Origin: Herpetosiphon llansteffanensis
Lineage (GTDB): Bacteria > Chloroflexota > Chloroflexia > Chloroflexales > Herpetosiphonaceae
Assembly: GCF_003205875.1 (NCBI RefSeq)
Contig: NZ_PUBZ01000092.1
Coordinates: 1 to 64,000, forward strand
Direction: 5' to 3'
DNA: 64,000 bases
In this document: positions 36,322 to 46,642 of the stretch, piece after piece
Layout: every line of letters starts with the position of its first letter
Numbering within the stretch: position 1 is the first letter of the stretch
The notes under the pieces: model-generated
What the model saw: the letters and a program-made list of their open reading frames with translations, nothing else
The model's database searches: none
Told to the model about the DNA's origin: nothing
Made by a program: the position numbers and the translations under genes

Positions 36322-38547
36322 ATGTTCTTAAATGGACGCTTTTCTGCTCGTGCTGGATCACGCTTGGCCTTATTGGCATGTTTGCTGCTCAGCCCAATGC
36401 TGTTTTTGAGCAAGCCTCAAAGCACATTTGCCGCAACCAACCTAGCCTTGGGCAAAACGGCGCTTGCCTCAAGCAGCGAAAATGCGGCCACAGCAGCCAA
36501 CTTTGCTGTCGATGGCAATGTAGATACTCGTTGGAGTAGCAGTTTTGCCGATGGCCAATGGTTGCGGGTCGATCTTGGCAGCGTGCAAAGCTTCAATCGG
36601 ATTGTTTTGCGGTGGGAAGCAGCCTACGCCACCAGCTACCGCATCCAAATTTCCAATGATGCTGCCACGTGGACGACAATCCAAACCATTACAAACAGCG
36701 ATGGCAATCTTGACGATCTAAGTATCAGTGGTACAGGCCGTTATTTGCGGGTCGAAGGCATCACTCGCGCCACAGCGTATGGCATTTCGTTATTTGAATT
36801 TGAAGTTTATGGCGCTGCAAATAGTAGCAATCTTGCATTAAACACAATAACGCTTGCCTCAAGCAGCGAAAATATGGCCACAGCAGCCAACTTTGCTGTC
36901 GATGGCAATGTAGATACTCGTTGGAGTAGCAGCTTTGCCGATGGCCAATGGTTGCGGGTCGATCTCGGCAGCGTGCAAAGCTTCAATCGGATTGTTTTGC
37001 GTTGGGAAGCAGCCTACGCCAGCAGCTACCGCATCCAAAGCTCCAATGATGCTGCCACGTGGACGACCATCCAAACTATCAGCAACAGCGATGGCAATCT
37101 CGACGATTTGAGCATCACTGGTACAGGCCGTTATTTGCGGGTCGAAGGCATCACCCGTGCAACCCAATATGGCATTTCGTTGTTTGAGGTTGAGGTTTAT
37201 AGCGGCAGCATTCAACCAACGGTTCAACCGACGGCTCAGCCCACCGCGCAACCAACCAGCATTCCAAATAGCTGTCCAACGTCGAGCAACATTGCCTTAA
37301 ATAAACCAGCCTATGCTTGGTTTTATGAATCGAAAACTTCAACTCCGGCCCAAGCCGTTGATGGCAACGCCACGACCACGCGCTGGAGCCATCTCTGGTA
37401 TCCAAGCGGGCCAGCCAATGCTTGGTTGTATGTTGATTTAGGTTCAACGAATGCCACAATCAATCGCGTGCGCATCTTGTGGGAAGCAGCCTACGCCGCC
37501 GATTATCAAATTCAAATCTCAAATGATCGCAGCAATTGGACGAATTTGCGCAGCGTGGTTGGCAACACCCAAACCAGCAACGACTACAATCTGACTCCGG
37601 TTACTGGGCGCTATCTGCGCATCAACATGACCAAAAAGGCCACCGAATATGGCTATTCGATTTGGGAATTGGAAGTCTACGGCTGCAATGCTGGCAACCC
37701 AAGCTACGATCCAGCGCCAGCCCCATTGACTGGGAGCTATAGTCGAGTTTGGGTTGAAAATTTTGATGGCAACAGCTTGAACATGAGCAATTGGGCCTAC
37801 GATAACGATGTGCATGTCAATGGCGAGCAGCAGCAATATACCAGCAACAATGTCGCAGTCAGCGGCGGTACACTGAAAATCACTGCCCGCAAAGAAACCG
37901 CCAACGGCTATCCCTTCACTTCAGGCCGAATTTTCGGTTTAGGCCGCCAAAGCTTCTTATATGGCAAGATGGTTGCGCGCATGAAGATGCCAGTTGGCGA
38001 AGGCTATTGGCCAGCCTTCTGGATGATGGGCGCAAATATCAATGAAGTTGGCTGGCCCGGCAACGGCGAGCTTGATATTATGGAAAATATTGGCTATGGC
38101 AACTGGACATCAGGCGCATTGCATGGCCCAGGCTATTGGGGCGCTGGCTCTGCTGGCGGCTTGGTTAATTTACCAGCAGGCCAAACAACTGGCGATTGGC
38201 ACACCTACGCCGTCGAATGGGACCCAACCTTTATCAAATGGTTCGTTGATGATCGCGAAATTCTGAGCTTTACCCGTGCCCAAATTATCGCCGATTATGG
38301 CCAATGGACTTATGATAATCCCAAATTCTTTATCTTGAACTTGGCTTTGGGCGGCGAATATCCCGCTGGCTACAATGGCTGCACTGGCAATCCATTACCA
38401 GCAGGCTGCGCCTACTTCGGCCTCAAACAATCAACTGTCGATAGCATTGTGGCAGGCAATGGCTTGCTCGAAGTTGATTATGTTGAAGTTTGGCAAAAAC
38501 CAGCTTCAGCAGCCCAATACTTGCCACTTGCCCAACAATCCAAATAG
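36322..38547 (+). CDS. Secreted GH16 beta-glucanase with three F5/8C domains
   Basis: A 741-residue exported enzyme. A signal peptide covers about residues 1-37. Three discoidin-type F5/8C (carbohydrate-binding) domains lie at about 40-168, 170-298 and 325-465; a QPTVQPTAQPTAQP linker precedes the third. The GH16 catalytic domain follows (about 475-725), with GNGELDIMENIG holding the two catalytic Glu at about 583 and 588. It should cut beta-1,3- or beta-1,3-1,4-glucan. The tail is QYLPLAQQSK. ATG 36322 follows GGAG; TTG 36301 is not needed. The first two F5/8C domains are near-copies at the DNA level. Confidence 0.92.
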   Translation: MFLNGRFSARAGSRLALLACLLLSPMLFLSKPQSTFAATNLALGKTALASSSENAATAANFAVDGNVDTRWSSSFADGQWLRVDLGSVQSFNRIVLRWEAAYATSYRIQISNDAATWTTIQTITNSDGNLDDLSISGTGRYLRVEGITRATAYGISLFEFEVYGAANSSNLALNTITLASSSENMATAANFAVDGNVDTRWSSSFADGQWLRVDLGSVQSFNRIVLRWEAAYASSYRIQSSNDAATWTTIQTISNSDGNLDDLSITGTGRYLRVEGITRATQYGISLFEVEVYSGSIQPTVQPTAQPTAQPTSIPNSCPTSSNIALNKPAYAWFYESKTSTPAQAVDGNATTTRWSHLWYPSGPANAWLYVDLGSTNATINRVRILWEAAYAADYQIQISNDRSNWTNLRSVVGNTQTSNDYNLTPVTGRYLRINMTKKATEYGYSIWELEVYGCNAGNPSYDPAPAPLTGSYSRVWVENFDGNSLNMSNWAYDNDVHVNGEQQQYTSNNVAVSGGTLKITARKETANGYPFTSGRIFGLGRQSFLYGKMVARMKMPVGEGYWPAFWMMGANINEVGWPGNGELDIMENIGYGNWTSGALHGPGYWGAGSAGGLVNLPAGQTTGDWHTYAVEWDPTFIKWFVDDREILSFTRAQIIADYGQWTYDNPKFFILNLALGGEYPAGYNGCTGNPLPAGCAYFGLKQSTVDSIVAGNGLLEVDYVEVWQKPASAAQYLPLAQQSK
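36461..37200 (+). repeat. 390-base tandem duplication encoding F5/8C domains
   Basis: The two halves (from 36461 and from 36851) are near-identical over most of their length, with scattered single-base changes. The period is exactly 130 codons. Confidence 0.85.
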
Positions 38548-38635
38548 GATTAATCTCAATCAGCAACCAGACGGATGCGCGCTGGTATTCGTCTGGTTAT
38601 CATTTAATCAGCCATTCGCTTTAAGGAGCAAATCG

Positions 38636-39001
38636 ATGCCGTCAGTGATTAATCTGCTTGAGAAATTTGGTCATTTCAACGATTATTGGAATCCACGTGT
38701 AATCGGCGAGCTGAACGGCCAACAAGTTAAATTGGCAAAACTTCAAGGAGCTTTCGAGTGGCATCATCACGAGTATGAAGATGAATTATTTTTCGTGGTG
38801 CAAGGCCGCTTGCGCATGCAACTGCGTGATGGTGATCAAGTGCTGAATCAAGGCGACATGTTGATTGTACCGCGTGGGGTTGAGCATTGTCCCGTAGCTG
38901 AAACCGAGGAAGTTTGGTTGATGATGTTTGAGCCAGCAACCACGCTTAACACTGGCAATTTGAATAACGAGCGCACCCGCAGCAAACTCGAACAAATTTA
39001 G
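38636..39001 (+). CDS. Cupin-domain protein
   Basis: A 121-residue single-domain cupin. The metal-site motif reads EWHHHEYEDELFFVVQGRL and the second motif PRGVEHCP. The role is unknown: the family includes isomerases, dioxygenases and binding proteins. ATG 38636 follows GGAG by 7 bases; the frame open to 38375 runs through the GH16 gene and is a shadow. Confidence 0.88.
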   Translation: MPSVINLLEKFGHFNDYWNPRVIGELNGQQVKLAKLQGAFEWHHHEYEDELFFVVQGRLRMQLRDGDQVLNQGDMLIVPRGVEHCPVAETEEVWLMMFEPATTLNTGNLNNERTRSKLEQI

Positions 39002-39015
39002 CCAAGGCATAAACA

Positions 39016-39047
39016 AGCCTCTCATAGTTTCGCTGCTACGAGAGGCT
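39016..39047. terminator. Bidirectional stem-loop terminator
   Basis: AGCCTCTC pairs with GAGAGGCT (8 bases), extended inwards by TAG/CTA with one mismatch, between two converging genes. Confidence 0.65.
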
Positions 39048-39056
39048 GCTGATCAA

Positions 39057-39458
39057 TTAAATTGTACCGCGCACGTAGGCTTGGCCAATTGTAAACGTCA
39101 TAATTACAAACAAAAAGGAGCCAACTGTGACTGCTGCTGCAAAACGGGTTTTGAGCTGCGGGCGCGCAATCGGAATCCAATAAAACAGCGAGCAAAAGAA
39201 AAGTGGTGCTAGCCCGCCTACATAATGAATATATAATTGTACGACACCAAGCCCTTGATCAAGCAATTTAATCCCCAGCAGTGCTTGAATCATAATCACC
39301 AGTTGCATGCTAATAATCGCCACATTAGCCCAGCGATTAAGCTCTTTGCCTTTCCAAGCCAACCAACAGGTATAACCCATCGCCAAAAGGCTAACTATGA
39401 TCACAAGCGACCCCATATGCATGTGAATAGTTGGCGAAAGGAACATACGATCGATCAC
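39057..39458 (-). CDS. Small four-helix membrane protein with conserved His
   Basis: A 133-residue protein with four membrane helices. Histidines near or in the helices (HMHMGSL, YIHYVGG) could bind haem or metal, as in small cytochrome-b-like or copper-associated proteins, but I do not recognise a named family. A Fur-box-like palindrome lies upstream, and AGGAGG precedes the ATG, so iron control is likely. Confidence 0.6.
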   Translation of the reverse strand: MIDRMFLSPTIHMHMGSLVIIVSLLAMGYTCWLAWKGKELNRWANVAIISMQLVIMIQALLGIKLLDQGLGVVQLYIHYVGGLAPLFFCSLFYWIPIARPQLKTRFAAAVTVGSFLFVIMTFTIGQAYVRGTI

Positions 39459-39479
39459 AAAGACCTCCTAAATAGATTC

Positions 39480-39494
39480 TGAGAACCATTCTCA
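39480..39494. promoter_or_regulatory. Fur-box-like palindrome
   Basis: TGAGAA-CCA-TTCTCA is a perfect dyad 21 bases before the start. It fits the 7-1-7 Fur-family pattern with one mismatch. Confidence 0.5.
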
Positions 39495-39582
39495 CCGCAT
39501 CTCGAACTGTATCATAAAAATCTCGCTTAATAAAAAACCGTCCTGTTTGTTGAACAAACAGGGCGGTTGAGCTTGAGCAGAT

Positions 39583-42500
39583 TTATTCGCCTTTCATTGC
39601 GATTGGCAAGAAAATCTTAACTTGGGTTGGTTGTGTCGTGCTGGTTGCGGTTGGTACGTTCGTACTTGTCGCCGTTGGCACGTTCGTACTCGTCGCGGTT
39701 GGAACATTGGTTGCCGTCGCAGTTGGCACGTTCGTACTCGTTGCCGTTGGGACATTGGTTGCCGTTGCAGTGGCAGTTACAATTGCCGTGGCCGTCGCCG
39801 TTGGCACGGTTGCCGTTGCGGTCGCAATCGATGTTGCGGTCGCGGTTGCAATCGATGTTGCCGTTGCGGTTACGGTTGGGACATCAGTTGCCGTCGCCGT
39901 TGGTACGTCAGTTGCCGTTGCGGTCGCGGTCGGAACATTCGTTGCCGTCGCCGTTGGTACGTCAGTTGCCGTTGCGGTCGGAACCTCAGTTGCCGTCGCC
40001 GTTGGTACGTCAGTTGCCGTTGCGGTCGGAACCTCAGTTGCCGTCGCCGTTGGTACGTCAGTTGCCGTTGCGGTCGGAACATTCGTTGCCGTTGGCACAT
40101 CGGTCGCCGTTGCCGTTGCGGTTGGCACATCGGTCGCCGTTGCCGTTGGCACGTCGGTTGCCGTCGCGGTTGGTACGTCAGTTGCCGTCGCGGTCGGAAC
40201 ATTCGTCGCCGTCGCGGTTGGGACATCGGTCGCGGTTGCGGTCGGAACATTCGTTGCCGTCGCCGTTGGAACTTCGGTTGCCGTTGGCACGTCGGTTGCC
40301 GTCGCCGTTGGAACATCAGTTGCCGTCGCCGTTGGAACATCAGTTGCCGTCGCCGTTGGAACATTCGTTGCCGTCGCGGTTGGAACTTCGGTTGCCGTCG
40401 CGGTTGGAACTTCGGTTGCCGTCGCCGTTGGAACCTCAGTTGCCGTTGGCACAACACTGGTCGCCGTTGGCACTGGCGTATTGGTTGCCGCAGGTGCATC
40501 AAAGACTACTGGGTTAGTACCATTCGCAAATTCGGTTGCATTATTGTAGCTATCGTTATCAGGATTGCCACTCGCACCATCATCACCAGTACCACTCAAT
40601 GGATCAAGACCATAGGTTACTTCCCAGCCATCTGGCAAGGTATCATTATCACTATCGCTATCGTTTGGATTCGTATTATTAGTATATTCAGCTGCGTTGT
40701 TCAAGCCATCAGCGTCAGGGTCGCCAGCTGCGCCATCATCACCAGTGCTGCTCAATGGATCAAGGCTATTATCAACTTCCCAGCCATCAGGTAAGCTGTC
40801 GTTATCGCTGTCACTATCGTTTGGATTCGTGCCCGCAATTGCTTCAGCGCCATCATTCAAGCCATCGTTATCGCTATCAGCATCCTGGGGATTCGTAGCA
40901 TTTTGATATTCTTGCAGGTTGGTCGAGCCATCAGTATCTGGGTCGCCGGATGCACCATCATCGCCAATCCCACTCAATGGATTCAGGCTATTGCTGATTT
41001 CCCAACCATCGGGCAAGTTATCATTATCGCTGTCGCTATCATTTGGATCAGTGCCAGCAACAGTTTCAGCGCCGTCACTCAAACCATCATCATCACTGTC
41101 GTTATCATTTGGATTCGTCGCATTTTGATATTCTTGCAAGTTGGTTGAGCTGTCACCGTCTGGGTCGCCAGCTGCACCATTATTTCCTGTGCCGCTCAAT
41201 GGATCAAGGCTATTATCAACTTCCCAGCCATCAGGCAAACCATCGCCATCACTATCACTATTGTTTGGATTCGTGCCCAACGAGGCTTCTTCACCATCAG
41301 TCAAGCCATCATTATCACTGTCGTTATCATTCGGGTTCGTACCTGCCGCGTATTCGGCTGCGTTATTCGAGCCATCAGCATCAGGGTCGCCAGCTGCACC
41401 ATTATTGCCAGCGCCACTCAATGGATCAAGCCCATTGCTAGCTTCCCAACCATCGGGCAAGGTGTCGTTATCCGTGTCACTGTCGTTAGGATCAGTGCCC
41501 GCTGCCACCTCAGCACCATCGTTCAAGCCATCGCTATCGCTATCGGCAACTTGAGGATTAGTGTTGTTGACAAATTCAGCACCGTTATTCAAGCCATCAT
41601 TGTCGGGATCGCCAGCTGCATCATTGGGATTCAATGGATTCAAGCCATTGTTCAATTCCCAGCCGTCTGGCAAGTTGTCATTGTCGGTGTCGCTATCGTT
41701 TGGATTTGTACCAGCAACAGCTTCAGCGCCATCATTCAAGCCGTCGTTATCGCTGTCGTTATCATTAGGGTTGGTGCCTGCTGCATATTCGGCTGCGTTA
41801 TTCGAGCCATCAGCATCAGGGTCGCCAGCACCACCATTATTGCCAGTTCCACTCAATGGGTCAAGCCCATTATCGACTTCCCAGCCATCGGGTAAGCCAT
41901 CGCCGTCACTATCAGCATTATTTGGATTCGTGCCCAACGAAGCTTCTTCACCATCATTCAAGCCATCGTTATCGCTGTCATTATCGTTGGGGTTGGTGCC
42001 ATTTTGATATTCTTGCAAGTTGGTTGAACTATCAGCATCAGGGTCGCCAGCTGCACCCTGGTTGCCAGTTGCATTCAATGGATTCAAACTATTGGTAACT
42101 TCCCAGCCATCAGGCAAACCATCGCCATCACTATCAGCATTATTCGGATTCGTTCCCAACGCAGCTTCAGCGCCGTCATTCAAGCCATCGTTGTCGCTAT
42201 CATTATCGTTGGGATGCGTGCCTGCTGCGTATTCAGCGGCATTGTTTGCGCCATCAGCATCAGGGTCGCCAGTTGCCCCATTGTTACCAGTGCTATTCAA
42301 TGGATTCAAGCCATGGTTGACTTCCCAGCCATCGGGCAAGGTATCGCCATCGCTATCGGCATTATTCGGGTTCGTGCCAGCGCTGGCTTCAGCGCCATCA
42401 GTCAAGCCATCGTTGTCGCTATCATTATCATTTGGGTTGGTGCCATTTTGATATTCTTGCAAGTTGGTTGAGCTATCAGCATCAGGGTCGCCAGCTGCAC

Positions 42501-43875
42501 CATTTGCGCCAGTGTTGCTTAATGGATTGAGGGTGTTTGCAACTTCCCAGCCATCGGGCAAGCCATCGGCATCGCTATCAGCATTATTGGGATTCGTACC
42601 CAAGGTCGATTCCTGGCCGTCCGTCAAGCTATCGTTGTCGCTATCGTTATCATTTGGATTGGTAGCATTTTGATATTCTTGTAGGTTGGTCGAGCCATCA
42701 GCATCGGGGTCACCTGATCCACCTTGGTTGCCGCTTGCATTCAATGGATTCAGGCTATTAGTAACTTCCCAGCCATCGGGTAAGCCATCGGTATCACTAT
42801 CAGCATTATTTGGATTCGTGCCAAGCGCAGTTTCAGCACCATCATTTAATCCATCGCCATCGGTATCAGCATTTTTGGGATTCGTCCCTTTTTGATATTC
42901 TTGCAAATTGGTTGACCCATCGTTATCAGGATCACCAGCTGCGCCATTTGCGCCAGTTGCGCTCAATGGATTCAGCGTATAGGTGACTTCCCAACCATCG
43001 GGCAAGCCATCAGCATCACTATCTGGGTTGTTAGGATTAGTGCCAGCGGTCGTTTCAGCGCCGTCATTCAAGCCATCGCCATCAGTATCTGGATTTTTGG
43101 GATTGGTCGATTTTTGATATTCTTGCAGATTGGTCGAGCCATCGCTATCTGGATCGCCGGCTGCGCCATTCGCGCCAGTCGCATCTTTCGGATTTAGCGT
43201 ATAGGTGACTTCCCAACCATCGGGCATGCCATCGCCATCAGTATCAGGATTGTTTGGGTTAGTCCCATTGACGATTTCCTGGCCATCATTCAAGCCATCA
43301 TCATCACTATCAGGATCGAGGGGGTTAGTTCCGTTGGCAATCTCATCACTATCATTCACCCCATCATTATCGCTATGGGGGCGAAATGATTTCGTTGCAA
43401 CTGCATCAATTTGATATGCAGTTAACAGTGAGGTAAAGCGGACATAGCGGTAGGGAGTAGGTTTATTTGCATAGGTTACAGTGGTTGAATAAATCGAACC
43501 AATTGATAAACCTACAAAGTTTAAGGGAGCTGAGGATATCACTTGGCGGCTACTATTGAGGAACTGAACTGTTGGAGCTATTTGTACCCCTAAGCCAGCG
43601 TAATAGACCACAAGGTCGCCAGTGCCTTCTTCGTTTGCACCCATATCGAGAGTAAGATTTAAGCCGACCAACCCAATCACAGTTGTTGTAGTACCGTTTG
43701 GTGCGCCAACCGCATTATTGCCATTAACAATCACACCACTCGTACTCGAATCAACCGCATTAGCGTAGGGAGTCTCTCCAGCAGCTGCTGCAGAGCGTGC
43801 CATACCAAGATTAAGAACGACGATGAAGGCGAGTAAAAGCCGCCCATAATTGCGCTGAGACCGGAAGAAATTCAT
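39583..43875 (-). CDS. Giant secreted thrombospondin-type-3 repeat protein
   Basis: A 1430-residue exported protein. A signal peptide covers about residues 1-32. An unrecognised domain follows (about 35-165). Then come about 13 units of roughly 70 residues, each with calcium loops such as [13 protein letters not shown] and DPDADGS, the thrombospondin type 3 pattern. A long VPTATAT-type low-complexity tail runs from about residue 1140 and ends in [11 protein letters not shown]. It is probably a calcium-stiffened surface stalk or adhesin. ATG 43875 follows GGAGC. Long plus-strand open frames over the repeats arise from the same triplet bias. Confidence 0.9.
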   Translation of the reverse strand: MNFFRSQRNYGRLLLAFIVVLNLGMARSAAAAGETPYANAVDSSTSGVIVNGNNAVGAPNGTTTTVIGLVGLNLTLDMGANEEGTGDLVVYYAGLGVQIAPTVQFLNSSRQVISSAPLNFVGLSIGSIYSTTVTYANKPTPYRYVRFTSLLTAYQIDAVATKSFRPHSDNDGVNDSDEIANGTNPLDPDSDDDGLNDGQEIVNGTNPNNPDTDGDGMPDGWEVTYTLNPKDATGANGAAGDPDSDGSTNLQEYQKSTNPKNPDTDGDGLNDGAETTAGTNPNNPDSDADGLPDGWEVTYTLNPLSATGANGAAGDPDNDGSTNLQEYQKGTNPKNADTDGDGLNDGAETALGTNPNNADSDTDGLPDGWEVTNSLNPLNASGNQGGSGDPDADGSTNLQEYQNATNPNDNDSDNDSLTDGQESTLGTNPNNADSDADGLPDGWEVANTLNPLSNTGANGAAGDPDADSSTNLQEYQNGTNPNDNDSDNDGLTDGAEASAGTNPNNADSDGDTLPDGWEVNHGLNPLNSTGNNGATGDPDADGANNAAEYAAGTHPNDNDSDNDGLNDGAEAALGTNPNNADSDGDGLPDGWEVTNSLNPLNATGNQGAAGDPDADSSTNLQEYQNGTNPNDNDSDNDGLNDGEEASLGTNPNNADSDGDGLPDGWEVDNGLDPLSGTGNNGGAGDPDADGSNNAAEYAAGTNPNDNDSDNDGLNDGAEAVAGTNPNDSDTDNDNLPDGWELNNGLNPLNPNDAAGDPDNDGLNNGAEFVNNTNPQVADSDSDGLNDGAEVAAGTDPNDSDTDNDTLPDGWEASNGLDPLSGAGNNGAAGDPDADGSNNAAEYAAGTNPNDNDSDNDGLTDGEEASLGTNPNNSDSDGDGLPDGWEVDNSLDPLSGTGNNGAAGDPDGDSSTNLQEYQNATNPNDNDSDDDGLSDGAETVAGTDPNDSDSDNDNLPDGWEISNSLNPLSGIGDDGASGDPDTDGSTNLQEYQNATNPQDADSDNDGLNDGAEAIAGTNPNDSDSDNDSLPDGWEVDNSLDPLSSTGDDGAAGDPDADGLNNAAEYTNNTNPNDSDSDNDTLPDGWEVTYGLDPLSGTGDDGASGNPDNDSYNNATEFANGTNPVVFDAPAATNTPVPTATSVVPTATEVPTATATEVPTATATEVPTATATNVPTATATDVPTATATDVPTATATDVPTATEVPTATATNVPTATATDVPTATATNVPTATATDVPTATATDVPTATATDVPTATATATDVPTATNVPTATATDVPTATATEVPTATATDVPTATATEVPTATATDVPTATATNVPTATATATDVPTATATDVPTVTATATSIATATATSIATATATVPTATATAIVTATATATNVPTATSTNVPTATATNVPTATSTNVPTATSTNVPTATSTTQPTQVKIFLPIAMKGE
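39640..40460 (-). repeat. Low-complexity region encoding (VPTATAT)n
   Basis: Repeats of about 18 and 24 bases encode 6- and 8-residue Thr/Ala/Pro/Val units, with several runs identical at the DNA level. Such tracts can gain or lose units by slippage or recombination. Confidence 0.85.
40580..43370 (-). repeat. 210-base tandem repeats encoding TSP3 units
   Basis: About 13 head-to-tail units of roughly 207-210 bases, each with a GGWE-type turn (DGWEV). They vary mildly in sequence. Confidence 0.85.
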
Positions 43876-44474
43876 ACGATTGCTCCTCTGAAATGGCTAC
43901 ATGTCGCGTTCAAGAATGCTGAAGAACTGAGTAAATTGGCCTACCAGCTGCATCACAGTGGTTAATCGCTGCATTCGATAAAAATCAATCGTACCGATTA
44001 GGTAATGCAGCACAATAGCTGGGATACTCAGACTTCAAAGTTACAAATATCAATCACATAGACCACAAGACACTGCATCAAATCATGGATGCTAGCATAT
44101 CCATCACAAGCTTGTTGTTGATCAACATTGATCGACGATTGGCAGAAAATGCAGCTACATCCTATACCATGCCGATTCAGATTTCGGTAATCTTTAGTCC
44201 TATATGCTTGAATTACCATGGTAATACAGGGGATGGGCTAGTACCACTTCTTGCTTAACCGTTATCACCCCAAACGGTGGGTTATACCACGAAGAGGTGA
44301 TAGGCTTTTTATGGCTCAATTGCTCAAAATAGGGCTTCACAAATCAAAACTATTAATGTATTTTTAGAATTATGGATGAGAGCTATGCGGTAATTGAGGA
44401 ATCGGTTTCAATAATAAGCGAGCAGATGCGCAATCGTATCGACCCCGATCGATTTAAGCACGAAGGGACAACGT
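43876..44474. other. 600-base intergenic region
   Basis: No convincing gene is seen; a 63-residue minus-strand frame (44028-44219) lacks a ribosome site and family features. It contains a 14-base perfect palindrome (ATTACCATGGTAAT, 44212-44225) and a hairpin at 44263-44302. The divergent promoters of the two large secreted-protein genes must also lie here. Confidence 0.5.
44263..44308 (+). terminator. Possible orphan terminator or attenuator hairpin
   Basis: TATCACC pairs with GGTGATA (7 bases) across a 26-base loop, followed by GGCTTTTT. It lies 167 bases before the GH5 gene with no gene before it on this strand, so it may end a small RNA or a leader transcript. Confidence 0.35.
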
Positions 44475-46376
44475 ATGTCACAGAAACACCGTTCGTTTCG
44501 CACCAGGCTGGCAATGCTTAGCGGTCTCGTAGCGCTGGTTCTAGCCAGCCAACCTGCAAGCACCAAGCCAACCGCCGCCGCCGCAACTTGTGAGGTTACC
44601 TACACAATTTCGAATCAATGGGAGACTGGCTTTACTGCCAATGTCAGTGTTAAGAATCTTGGAATCGGTCTCAATAATTGGCAACTAGGCTGGGATTTTG
44701 CTGGCAATCAGACGATTACGAATCTTTGGAATGGCACGCTTAGCCAAACTGGGCCTAGTGTGAGCGTGGCGAATCCTGCATGGGCCGCTAGTTTGCCAAG
44801 CAATGGTACTGCAAGCTTTGGCTTCCAAGCGAGTTACAGTGGCAGCAATTTGCTACCAACAGCGTTTAAGCTCAATGGAGTCAATTGTGGTGGCGATCAG
44901 CCCAATCCAACCCCAACCAACACGCTCGCGCCAACAACGCGGCCAGCAACCAGCACGCCAACAACCCCACCAAATACCTCAATTCCCACATTAACTGGTA
45001 CGCCACGGCCAACCAACACTACGATTCCAACCAGTATTGCCACGGCCACCAGCACGCCACGGCCAACCAACACCGCGATTCCAACCAGCATTGCAACGGC
45101 CACTAGCACGCCAATCGGCAATAGCAACACCGACGATTGGTTGCATACCAACGGCAATCAAATTGTCGATAGTGCAGGCCGCCCTGTTTGGCTAACAGGA
45201 GTCAATTGGTTTGGATTTAACGCAACTGAACGGGTTTTTCATGGTTTGTGGTCGGCAAATTTAACCACAATGTTGCAAAGCATCGCGCAGCGTGGCTTGA
45301 ATATTATTCGCGTACCAATCTCGACCGAATTAATTTTGGAGTGGAAAGCTGGAATTTTCAAAGCGCCTAATGTCAATACCTATGCCAATCCCGAATTAGA
45401 AGGCTTGACTTCGTTGCAAATTTTCGATCGTTTTGTGCTGCTTTCAAAGCAATTTGGCATCAAAGTGATGATCGATGTGCATAGCGCCGAGGCTGATAAC
45501 GCTGGCCATTATGCTCCATTGTGGTACAAAGGTACGATCACCAGCGAACAGTTTTATCAGGCTTGGGAATGGATTACCGATCGTTACAAAAATGATGATA
45601 CGGTTATCGCAATGGATATTAAGAACGAGCCACACGGCACTGCTCACGATAATCAAACCAGCGGCCAATTTGCCAAATGGGATAATTCGAGCGACATCAA
45701 TAATTGGAAATATGTCTGCGAAACTGCCAGCAAGCGCATTCTTGCAATCAATCCCAATGTGTTGGTGTTGTGCGAGGGCAACGAGGTTTATCCCAAAGCA
45801 GGGGCCAATTACAGCTCAAATAATAAAAACGATTACTATTTCACGTGGTGGGGCGGTAATTTACGCGGCGTGCGCGATTATCCAGTCAACCTAGGAGCCA
45901 ACCAAGATCAATTGGTCTATTCGCCACACGATTATGGCCCGTTGGTGTTCAATCAATCGTGGTTCTACCCTGGTTTTAGCAAAGAAACGCTTTACAACGA
46001 TGTTTGGCAGCCAAACTGGTTTTTTATTCACGAAGAGAATATTGCACCGTTGTTTATTGGCGAATGGGGTGGCTTTTTGGATGGCGGCGCAAACGAACAA
46101 TGGATGAAAGCGTTGCGTGATTTGATCAAAGAGCACTATTTACATCATACGTTTTGGGTGCTCAACCCTAACTCTGGCGATACCGGCGGCCTTTTGGGCT
46201 ACGATTGGGCCACGTGGGATGAGGCCAAATATGCGTTGCTCAAGCCAGCATTATGGGCTGATCGCAATGGTAAATTCGTTAGCTTAGATCATCAAATTCC
46301 GCTTGGTGGCGCGGCTACGGGCACAACAATTACCAACTATTATCAACAAACCAACCCAGCCCCAACCAACCCCTAA
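44475..46376 (+). CDS. Secreted CBM2-GH5 cellulase
   Basis: A 633-residue exported enzyme. A signal peptide covers about residues 1-37. A CBM2-type cellulose-binding domain follows (about 38-140; [20 protein letters not shown]). A Thr/Pro linker (about 145-215) leads to a GH5 domain (about 220-610), with the acid/base Glu in DIKNEPHG (about 385) and the nucleophile Glu in FIGEWGGF (about 531). It should be an endo-beta-1,4-glucanase. The end is Asn/Pro-rich and lacks the LP tail seen in three other secreted proteins here. ATG 44475 follows AAGGGA. Confidence 0.93.
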   Translation: MSQKHRSFRTRLAMLSGLVALVLASQPASTKPTAAAATCEVTYTISNQWETGFTANVSVKNLGIGLNNWQLGWDFAGNQTITNLWNGTLSQTGPSVSVANPAWAASLPSNGTASFGFQASYSGSNLLPTAFKLNGVNCGGDQPNPTPTNTLAPTTRPATSTPTTPPNTSIPTLTGTPRPTNTTIPTSIATATSTPRPTNTAIPTSIATATSTPIGNSNTDDWLHTNGNQIVDSAGRPVWLTGVNWFGFNATERVFHGLWSANLTTMLQSIAQRGLNIIRVPISTELILEWKAGIFKAPNVNTYANPELEGLTSLQIFDRFVLLSKQFGIKVMIDVHSAEADNAGHYAPLWYKGTITSEQFYQAWEWITDRYKNDDTVIAMDIKNEPHGTAHDNQTSGQFAKWDNSSDINNWKYVCETASKRILAINPNVLVLCEGNEVYPKAGANYSSNNKNDYYFTWWGGNLRGVRDYPVNLGANQDQLVYSPHDYGPLVFNQSWFYPGFSKETLYNDVWQPNWFFIHEENIAPLFIGEWGGFLDGGANEQWMKALRDLIKEHYLHHTFWVLNPNSGDTGGLLGYDWATWDEAKYALLKPALWADRNGKFVSLDHQIPLGGAATGTTITNYYQQTNPAPTNP

Positions 46377-46394
46377 GCATTGTTTTAAATAGTA

Positions 46395-46428
46395 AAAGGC
46401 CTTGACATGAAAACATGTCAAGGCCTTT
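46395..46428. terminator. Bidirectional rho-independent terminator
   Basis: A perfect 15-base stem (AAAGGCCTTGACATG with CATGTCAAGGCCTTT) and an AAAA loop. It ends both the GH5 gene and the Cys-peptide operon. Confidence 0.92.
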
Positions 46429-46448
46429 GCTTTTATGTCAATAAAAAA

Positions 46449-46544
46449 CTAGCAACAATCGCAGCAATCGCCTGAGCAGCAGGTTGCTTGTTCTTCTGCT
46501 GAGCAGCAGTCGTTGCTTGATTGGGTGGGTTCGTTCGTTGCCAT
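46449..46544 (-). CDS. 31-residue cysteine-rich peptide
   Basis: A short gene not usually called. GGAGG lies 6 bases before the ATG at 46544, and the frame stops at TAG (46449-46451). The peptide begins MATNEPTQSS and then has four adjacent Cys pairs: NDCCSAEE, ATCCSGDCCDCC. With eight Cys in 31 residues, it looks like a metallothionein-like metal or metalloid ligand; it could also be a modified-peptide precursor. It is the last gene of the flavoprotein/SigZ operon, 98 bases past the sigma gene, and precedes a strong terminator. I know no named family that fits. Confidence 0.7.
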   Translation of the reverse strand: MATNEPTQSSNDCCSAEEQATCCSGDCCDCC

Positions 46545-46642
46545 GAGTGGCCTCCTGTAAATAAATAATGGTGCAAGCTGCGCATTGAATCATTCACATG
46601 CGCTGTACTATTAAAGACGGGCAATTGGCAAAAGGACGCAGA

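Noticed and set aside
38375-38635. Longer start for the cupin gene
   Set aside because: The extension overlaps the GH16 gene in another frame; GGAG marks the ATG at 38636.
39622-40794. Long plus-strand open frames (390, 296 and 303 codons) over the TSP3 gene tail
   Set aside because: They arise from the repetitive (VPTATAT)n coding on the other strand, have no ribosome sites and give only low-complexity Arg/Ser/Val products.
40697-43414. Series of plus-strand frames of 69-148 codons across the TSP3 repeats
   Set aside because: The same pseudo-protein recurs once per repeat unit, as expected for shadows of a repeated gene.
44028-44219. A 63-codon minus-strand frame with several Cys
   Set aside because: No ribosome site, no recognisable pattern and no coding-like composition; left as intergenic.
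46433-46624. A 63-codon minus-strand frame over the Cys-rich peptide
   Set aside because: It is in another frame, has no ribosome site, and its product has no features; the 31-residue frame has GGAGG at the right distance.
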